DNA from: Pseudomonas sihuiensis
GTDB lineage: Bacteria; Pseudomonadota; Gammaproteobacteria; Pseudomonadales; Pseudomonadaceae
NCBI RefSeq assembly: GCF_900106015.1
Contig: NZ_LT629797.1
Location: 4,526,001 to 4,590,000 of the forward strand
Direction: 5' to 3'
DNA: 64,000 nucleotides
Below the pieces are notes generated by a model, which was not told the origin of the DNA, made no database searches, and saw nothing but the letters and a program-made list of their open reading frames with translations. Made by a program: the position numbers and the translations under genes. Shown here piece after piece: positions 59,550 through 64,000 of this stretch (position 1 is its first letter; every line of letters begins with the position of its first letter).

Positions 59550-60650
59550 ATGTTGAGAAGCACTCGCGCGCTGATGCTCTGCGCCCTGTTCGTCAGTACG
59601 CCGCTGCTGGCCCTGGATTACCGCATCGAAACCTTCAGCGAAGGGCTGGAGAATCCCTGGGCCATGGCCTTCCTGCCAGACGGACGCATGCTGGTCACCG
59701 AGCGTGTCGGGCGACTGCGCATCATCGAAGCCGACGGCAGTGTCGATCCCGAGCCGTTGGCGGGCCTGCCCGAGGTCTTCATCGCTGCCCAGGCCGGGCT
59801 GATGGAAGTGGCGCTGGACCCGGACTACAGCGACAACCGCTGGCTGTATCTGACCTACGCGCACGGCTCGCTGGAGGCCAACAACACGCGTCTGGCGCGT
59901 GCCCGCCTGGTGGATGACGAGCTGCACGACTTCGAGGTGTTGTTCACCGCCCAGCCGCTCAAGGCCGGCGCCGCGCACTACGGTGGGCGTATCGCCTTTC
60001 TCGCCGACAAGACCCTGGTGCTGACCCTGGGCGACGGCTTCGACTGGCGTGAGCAGGCGCAGAACCCAGCCAACCACCTGGGCAAGATCGTGCGCCTGAA
60101 CCGTGACGGCAGCGTGCCGCAGGACAATCCGTTGCTCGGTCAGGAGGGCGCGGCGCCGGAGATCTACAGCCTCGGCCACCGCAACGTGCAGGGCATCTTC
60201 TTCGATGCCGAGCACAATCGCCTGTACAGCCATGAGCACGGCCCACGCGGGGGTGACGAGCTCAACCTGATCGAGGCCGGCAACAACTATGGCTGGCCGC
60301 TGGCGACCTTCGGTATCGATTACACCGGTGCGCGCGTCAGCCCCTACACCGAACTGCCGGGGTTGACCGCGCCACTGCTGCACTGGACGCCCTCGGTGGC
60401 ACCGTCGAGCCTGACCCTGTATCGCGGCGAGCTGTTCCCCGAGTGGCAGGGTGACCTGTTCGCGGCCACCCTGGCCGAGCGCAGCGTACGCCGTGTCCGT
60501 ATCCGTGACGGCATGCTGGCCGGGGAGGAAATCCTCTTCGAGGAGCTGGACGAGCGGATTCGCGATGTGCGCAGTGGGCCGGATGGTGCGCTCTATCTGC
60601 TCACCGATAACCCAGAGGGGCGTCTGCTGCGTGTGGTGCCCAGCGAGTAA
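59550..60650 (+). CDS. PQQ-dependent sugar dehydrogenase (soluble glucose/aldose type)
   Basis: This 366-residue protein has a signal peptide (MLRSTRALMLCALFVSTPLL, then ALD) and a beta-propeller of the GDH/sorbosone dehydrogenase family (LENPWAMAFLPDGRMLVTER, GLMEVALDPDYSDNRWLYLT, SLGHRNVQGIFFDAEHNRLY, SHEHGPRGGDELNLIEAGNN). Members bind PQQ and calcium and oxidise aldoses in the periplasm. The ATG at 59550 is the start; the in-frame extension to 59463 overlaps the membrane protein gene. Confidence 0.9.
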   Translation: MLRSTRALMLCALFVSTPLLALDYRIETFSEGLENPWAMAFLPDGRMLVTERVGRLRIIEADGSVDPEPLAGLPEVFIAAQAGLMEVALDPDYSDNRWLYLTYAHGSLEANNTRLARARLVDDELHDFEVLFTAQPLKAGAAHYGGRIAFLADKTLVLTLGDGFDWREQAQNPANHLGKIVRLNRDGSVPQDNPLLGQEGAAPEIYSLGHRNVQGIFFDAEHNRLYSHEHGPRGGDELNLIEAGNNYGWPLATFGIDYTGARVSPYTELPGLTAPLLHWTPSVAPSSLTLYRGELFPEWQGDLFAATLAERSVRRVRIRDGMLAGEEILFEELDERIRDVRSGPDGALYLLTDNPEGRLLRVVPSE

Positions 60651-60698
60651 TGCCGCATCCGTTACACTGGCGGTCCTGATGAATGTGGGATCGTAGCG

Positions 60699-61184
60699 TT
60701 GAGGTATCTACAGGGTTATCCGGTCGCCTTGCAGCAGCAGGTTCGTCAGCTGATCGCCGATGATCGGCTTGGTGACTACCTGGCGCAGCGCTATCCGGGC
60801 CGGCATGAAGTGCAGAGCGACAAGGCGCTGTATGGCTACGTGATGGCGCTCAAGCAGGAACACCTGAAGAATGCGCCGGCCATCGACAAGGTGCTCTACG
60901 ACAATCGACTCGACCTCACCCACCGCGCGCTGGGCCTGCATACGGCGGTCTCGCGGGTGCAGGGCGGCAAGCTCAAGGCGAAGAAGGAAATTCGCGTTGC
61001 CTCGCTGTTTCGCGACGCCGCGCCGGCCTTCTTGCAGATGATCGTGGTGCACGAACTGGCGCACCTGAAAGAGAGCGAGCACAACAAGGCCTTCTACAAG
61101 CTGTGCGACCACATGTTGCCGGGCTATGCGCAGATCGAATTCGACCTGCGCATGTATCTGACCTGGCGCGAGATGAGTTCGTAG
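60699..61184 (+). CDS. YgjP-like metallopeptidase-family protein
   Basis: This 161-residue protein has the zinc motif HELAH (His118, Glu119, His122) and His128 (ESEHNKAFYKLC), the pattern of the YgjP/DUF45 family. E. coli YgjP has no firm function; the motif suggests a zinc-dependent peptidase. The start is TTG at 60699 with GGGA upstream; no better ATG is in frame. Its stop codon (61182-61184) is the TAG of the following GTAGG hairpin. Confidence 0.8.
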   Translation: MRYLQGYPVALQQQVRQLIADDRLGDYLAQRYPGRHEVQSDKALYGYVMALKQEHLKNAPAIDKVLYDNRLDLTHRALGLHTAVSRVQGGKLKAKKEIRVASLFRDAAPAFLQMIVVHELAHLKESEHNKAFYKLCDHMLPGYAQIEFDLRMYLTWREMSS

Positions 61185-61246
61185 GGTGCGCCGCGCGCAC
61201 CGATGCCTCGGCGATAGGGAAAAACGGTGCGCACGGCGCACCCTAC
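61181..61246. repeat. GTAGG-type hairpin supplying a stop codon
   Basis: The arms 61181-61202 and 61225-61246 pair at 21 of 22 positions, beginning GTAGGGTGCGCC and ending GGCGCACCCTAC, with a 22-base loop. The TAG of the first bases is the stop of the ygjP-like gene. Confidence 0.85.
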
Positions 61247-61280
61247 GCGTCCGACCCGGTATTTGATGCCAGGCGCGGTA

Positions 61281-61514
61281 TCAGCCGTGCAGGCGCAGGT
61301 TGAGCTGATCGACTACTTCTGCCCAGTCGGCGTCTTCAAGAATTTCTTCGCGCAGCAGCGCGGCCTGCGCCGGCGTCCAGAACGGAGCCTCGGACAGTTT
61401 GCAGGCATCTGGCAGTGGTGAATGGGTGCTGATGAAGGCGTTGATGCTGGCGGCATCGTCAGGCAGGCCGAGCTGCTTGAACAGGGCTGGCAGGCTGTGG
61501 ACTGGATTTTCCAT
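61281..61514 (-). CDS. DUF2789 family protein
   Basis: A 77-residue acidic protein (MENPVHSLPALFKQLGLPDD, FWTPAQAALLREEILEDADW) that matches the DUF2789 family in length and pattern. Function is unknown. It is probably cytoplasmic. It lies 65 bases downstream of the Gre-like gene in the same orientation. Confidence 0.8.
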   Translation of the reverse strand: MENPVHSLPALFKQLGLPDDAASINAFISTHSPLPDACKLSEAPFWTPAQAALLREEILEDADWAEVVDQLNLRLHG

Positions 61515-61579
61515 GGTATTGGCTCTCGCTAGGCATGGTGTTCATCGCTAATTACCAACCCTAGCTCAGATAGTTCCGC

Positions 61580-62062
61580 TTACGTGGCTGCCAGCACCTC
61601 GAAAATTTGCTGGCGACTCCCTACTGGCAGGCTTATCTCGTCGCCGGGCTTCTTGCCGAGCAGCAATTTCCCGAGCGGTGCGGTATTGCCGAGCACCTGG
61701 ATGGTCTGGTCGGCCAGTTGCAGTTTCATGCTGGCGCCTGGAGGACCAAGGAACAGCCATTGTTCGTGGCCATCCTCGGCCGCAAGCTGAATCAGCGCGC
61801 CGAGCTCGATACCCTGCTCGATATCGAAGGGGCGCGGGCGCAATTGGCGCCAGGTGATCAGGGTCTGGCGCAGTTCTTCGACGCGGCGTGCCTGACCGCT
61901 GGCCAGGTAGGCGGCCTCCAGGCCCAGGGTGTCGTACTTGTTCTCGGCGACGTTCTCTTCGTGGGTGGCCGCTTCGTGGGCACTGAGGGCGGCGAGGCTG
62001 GCCTGTTCGAGGTCGCTCTGCAGATGGCTGAGTACGTCTTGCAGCAGCAGATTCTTGTCCAT
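61580..62062 (-). CDS. GreA/GreB-family protein
   Basis: This 160-residue protein has an N-terminal coiled coil (about residues 10-75; EENVAENKYDTLGLEAAYLA is the conserved part) and a C-terminal FKBP-like Gre domain (GALIQLAAEDGHEQWLFLGP, TAPLGKLLLGKKPGDEISLP). True GreA and GreB have acidic residues at the coil tip for transcript cleavage; this paralogue seems to be a third Gre-like protein whose role is unproven. It may bind RNA polymerase. Separate promoter likely in 62063-62139. Confidence 0.82.
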   Translation of the reverse strand: MDKNLLLQDVLSHLQSDLEQASLAALSAHEAATHEENVAENKYDTLGLEAAYLASGQARRVEELRQTLITWRQLRPRPFDIEQGIELGALIQLAAEDGHEQWLFLGPPGASMKLQLADQTIQVLGNTAPLGKLLLGKKPGDEISLPVGSRQQIFEVLAAT

Positions 62063-62139
62063 GGTGTGCTATCGGGTTCGAGTTGATGAAGAGATGACGG
62101 CCTGACGCCGATCAGGCAGGGCTTGCAAGGTGGCCTTGT

Positions 62140-62211
62140 GTAGGAGCCCCGCCCCGGGGCGAAGCTCGCAAGTGCGTGTTGCCCTGATTCGCGGCGGGGC
62201 GCCGCTCCTAC
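62140..62211. repeat. GTAGGAGC/GCTCCTAC REP-like inverted repeat
   Basis: The 23-base arms (62140-62162 and 62189-62211) pair at 19 of 23 positions: outer GTAGGAGC, then two mismatched pairs, CGCCCCG, two mismatched pairs, GCGA. Such REP pairs are frequent in Pseudomonas. It lies 77 bases upstream of the Gre-like gene and 51 bases after the GGDEF stop. Confidence 0.8.
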
Positions 62212-62262
62212 GCATTCGCTGCGTTGATAGTTAACTGGCTGGCACTAGGCTGCGGCCCCTGT

Positions 62263-64000
62263 TCAAAGGTATTGGGTGGCCAGTTGCACGCGGTTGCGAC
62301 CTTCGGCCTTGGCCCGGTACATGGCGGCATCAGCCAGGCGAATCAGCATGGTGGCATTGTCGGCGCCGCGGCTAAGGGCGATGCCGATGCTGGCGCCGAC
62401 GCGAACGGCACGATCTTCCAGGTACATCGGCGTGTCCAGACCTTCCAGCAGACGTTTGGCCAGATCGTGCGCATCTTCGGCTGATTGCACGCTCTCGCAG
62501 ATCACCACGAACTCGTCACCGCCGAGGCGCGCAGGCAGATCGGTATCGCGCACGTATTGCCGCAGGCGCTGCGCCACTTCGGCCAGTACCAGGTCGCCGT
62601 AGCCATGGCCGTGCTGGTCGTTGATCGGCTTGAAACCGTCCAGGTCGATCAGCATCACGGCAAGCAGTTCGTTGCGGCGTTGGCTGCGCGCCAGTGCCTG
62701 CTCCAGGTGTTGCTGCAGGGCGGTGCGGTTGGCCAGGCCAGTCAGTGGGTCCTGCAGGGCCAGCTCACTGAGGCGCTGATTGGCCTGTTCCAGGGCCTGG
62801 GTGCGTTCGGTGACGCGCTTGGCGAGGATCTGCTCGTTGAGCTGCAGCGCGGCTTCGCGTTGGCGCTTGAGTTCGTTGAAGCGTGCTGCTAGGGCGAAGG
62901 ACAGCAGGATCATCTCCAGCCCCGAGCCGATCTGCATGGCGTACAGGGTAAGGAAGTTCGACGGAATCAGGGCGAAGTTGCGTAGCGCCAGCAGCACCGC
63001 GCCGGTCAGCAGCATCAGCCAGGCCAGGGCGAACAGGCGAGCACCGGGCACTCGGTAGCCAATGCAGACGAAGCTGGTGACCAGCAGCGTCAGGGTGGCG
63101 ATCAGGCCGGTCAGCGACATCAGCTGCAGCGCGCGCTGCAATGGCAGCAGCACACTGGCCAAGACGGCCGCACCGATGGCGATGGACAGCATCAGCAGGC
63201 CCTTGTCCCAGCGTGGCAGCCACTGGCGGGTGTCGAGAAAGCTGCGCGCAAACACCACCGACAGCAGCGCCGCCGTCGTCAGGCTGACCGGCAGCATGCG
63301 GTTGCTCCAGGGCGCGGCTTCGGACCACAGATACTGCGCGCCAAGACCATTGAGCGACAGCACGCTGAGGGCGAAGGCGAACATGAACAGCACGTAATTG
63401 AGGAAAGGCCGCTCGCGCAGGGCGAGAAACAGCAGCAGGTTGTACAGCCCCAGGGCGATCAGCACGCCGAAGTAGATGGCATGCGCCAGGTAGCCGTTCT
63501 GGCTGTGCTGCTCGAAATCGCGCGAAGACATCAGCGCGCCGCTGAGGGTCATGCTGCCGCGCGAGTCGACGCGCAGGTACAGCGTGCGCTGCTCGCCGGG
63601 CTGCAGAACGATCTCGAATACCGGGTTGCGATGGCCGACGCTGCGCTGCGCGTAGGGCACGGTGTCGCCGCTGCGCGACTCGCGCACGCCATCGGCGCCG
63701 ATGTCGTACAGACGCACCTCGTCCAGCGAGGCGTAATTCAGTTCCAGGCGCCAGACGCGTGTTTGCTGGGCATCGGATTGCAGCGCCAGGCGCAGCCAGA
63801 TCACCCCCGGCACATAGCCGAAGCTGAGGTCACGGCGGTTCAACGAGGGCTGGAAAGGGGCATCGGCAGCGCGAACGTCGTCCAGGCTCAGGGCGCTCTG
63901 GGGATCGGCGAGAAAGTCGACCAGGCCGTAGAGATCCTGTGCTGCGCTGCTGTCACCCAGGCGTGTGCTGGCGAGGGTGACCTGGCTGGCCAAAAGCAGA
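62263..64000 (-). CDS. Membrane diguanylate cyclase, 7TMR-DISM plus GGDEF (5' end outside window)
   Basis: The frame is open to the right edge, so the true start is outside; visible upstream codons are hydrophobic, fitting a signal peptide. In order are a periplasmic 7TMR-DISM sensory domain (SFGYVPGVIWLRLALQ), seven membrane helices, a coiled coil (EQILAKRVTERTQALEQANQ) and a GGDEF domain with the intact motif RLGGDEFVV. It should make c-di-GMP. The inhibitory RxxD site is not clear. It is monocistronic in the window. Confidence 0.9.
   Translation of the reverse strand, partial: LLLASQVTLASTRLGDSSAAQDLYGLVDFLADPQSALSLDDVRAADAPFQPSLNRRDLSFGYVPGVIWLRLALQSDAQQTRVWRLELNYASLDEVRLYDIGADGVRESRSGDTVPYAQRSVGHRNPVFEIVLQPGEQRTLYLRVDSRGSMTLSGALMSSRDFEQHSQNGYLAHAIYFGVLIALGLYNLLLFLALRERPFLNYVLFMFAFALSVLSLNGLGAQYLWSEAAPWSNRMLPVSLTTAALLSVVFARSFLDTRQWLPRWDKGLLMLSIAIGAAVLASVLLPLQRALQLMSLTGLIATLTLLVTSFVCIGYRVPGARLFALAWLMLLTGAVLLALRNFALIPSNFLTLYAMQIGSGLEMILLSFALAARFNELKRQREAALQLNEQILAKRVTERTQALEQANQRLSELALQDPLTGLANRTALQQHLEQALARSQRRNELLAVMLIDLDGFKPINDQHGHGYGDLVLAEVAQRLRQYVRDTDLPARLGGDEFVVICESVQSAEDAHDLAKRLLEGLDTPMYLEDRAVRVGASIGIALSRGADNATMLIRLADAAMYRAKAEGRNRVQLATQYL

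Overview
The window is about 64 kb of high-GC gammaproteobacterial chromosome. Gene content and order point to Pseudomonas in the broad sense: the Pil-Chp cluster (pilGHIJK-chpABC), a fabY-cysQ-nudE-yrfG block, pyrR-pyrB-pyrC', tonB-gshB, bioA-rsmE, an SAH riboswitch before ahcY, and tkt-epd-pgk-fba. A species in the P. mendocina/P. oleovorans neighbourhood is possible, but that is a weak guess. I saw no tRNA, rRNA, CRISPR array, phage gene or transposase; this is core chromosome with a few accessory genes.

Layout. 1-9 kb: a YdeP-type molybdopterin oxidoreductase (cut by the left edge) with fdhD, a LysR regulator, a BON-LysM protein, yrfG, nudE, cysQ and fabY. 9-15 kb (minus strand): non-catalytic pyrC', pyrB, pyrR, ruvX, algH, tonB, gshB. 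15.4-28.6 kb (plus strand): the chemosensory cluster for twitching motility and surface sensing, dominated by chpA (2422 codons). 28.7-38.4 kb: alanine/sodium symporter, rsmE, bioA, cytochrome b561 with YceI, an RhlE helicase, a periplasmic binding protein, ppnN. 38.5-49.3 kb: methionine/SAM recycling genes (metF, ahcY with riboswitch, metK, a SahR-like regulator), interrupted by a MAPEG protein, a PilJ-type chemoreceptor, a c'-like cytochrome lipoprotein, a DUF1090 protein, ligB and an orphan lipoprotein. 49.4-58 kb: LysR plus TDT-family exporter, then tkt, epd, pgk, two small lipoproteins (one MliC-like) and fba. 58-64 kb: an alginate lyase without signal peptide, an unknown membrane protein, a PQQ-type sugar dehydrogenase, a YgjP-like metalloprotein, DUF2789, a Gre-like factor and a membrane diguanylate cyclase (cut by the right edge).

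How the genes work together. PilJ senses pilus or surface signals, PilI/ChpC couple it to the kinase ChpA, PilK and ChpB adjust receptor methylation, and PilG/PilH are the outputs. metK makes SAM, ahcY removes SAH (and is controlled by an SAH-binding RNA), metF supplies methyl groups; the ArsR-methyltransferase fusion next to metK is well placed to sense the same pool. tkt-epd-pgk-fba links the pentose phosphate pathway, PLP synthesis and triose metabolism.

I did not find a new multi-gene system. The most unusual signal is a dispersed intergenic hairpin element (about 11985-12110 and 54791-54924). Its two copies differ by compensatory base-pair changes and by wholly different but still self-complementary ends, and one copy has become the C-terminal tail and stop codon of epd. 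A second, looser family of hairpins with GTAGG ends also supplies stop codons to yrfG and the ygjP-like gene.
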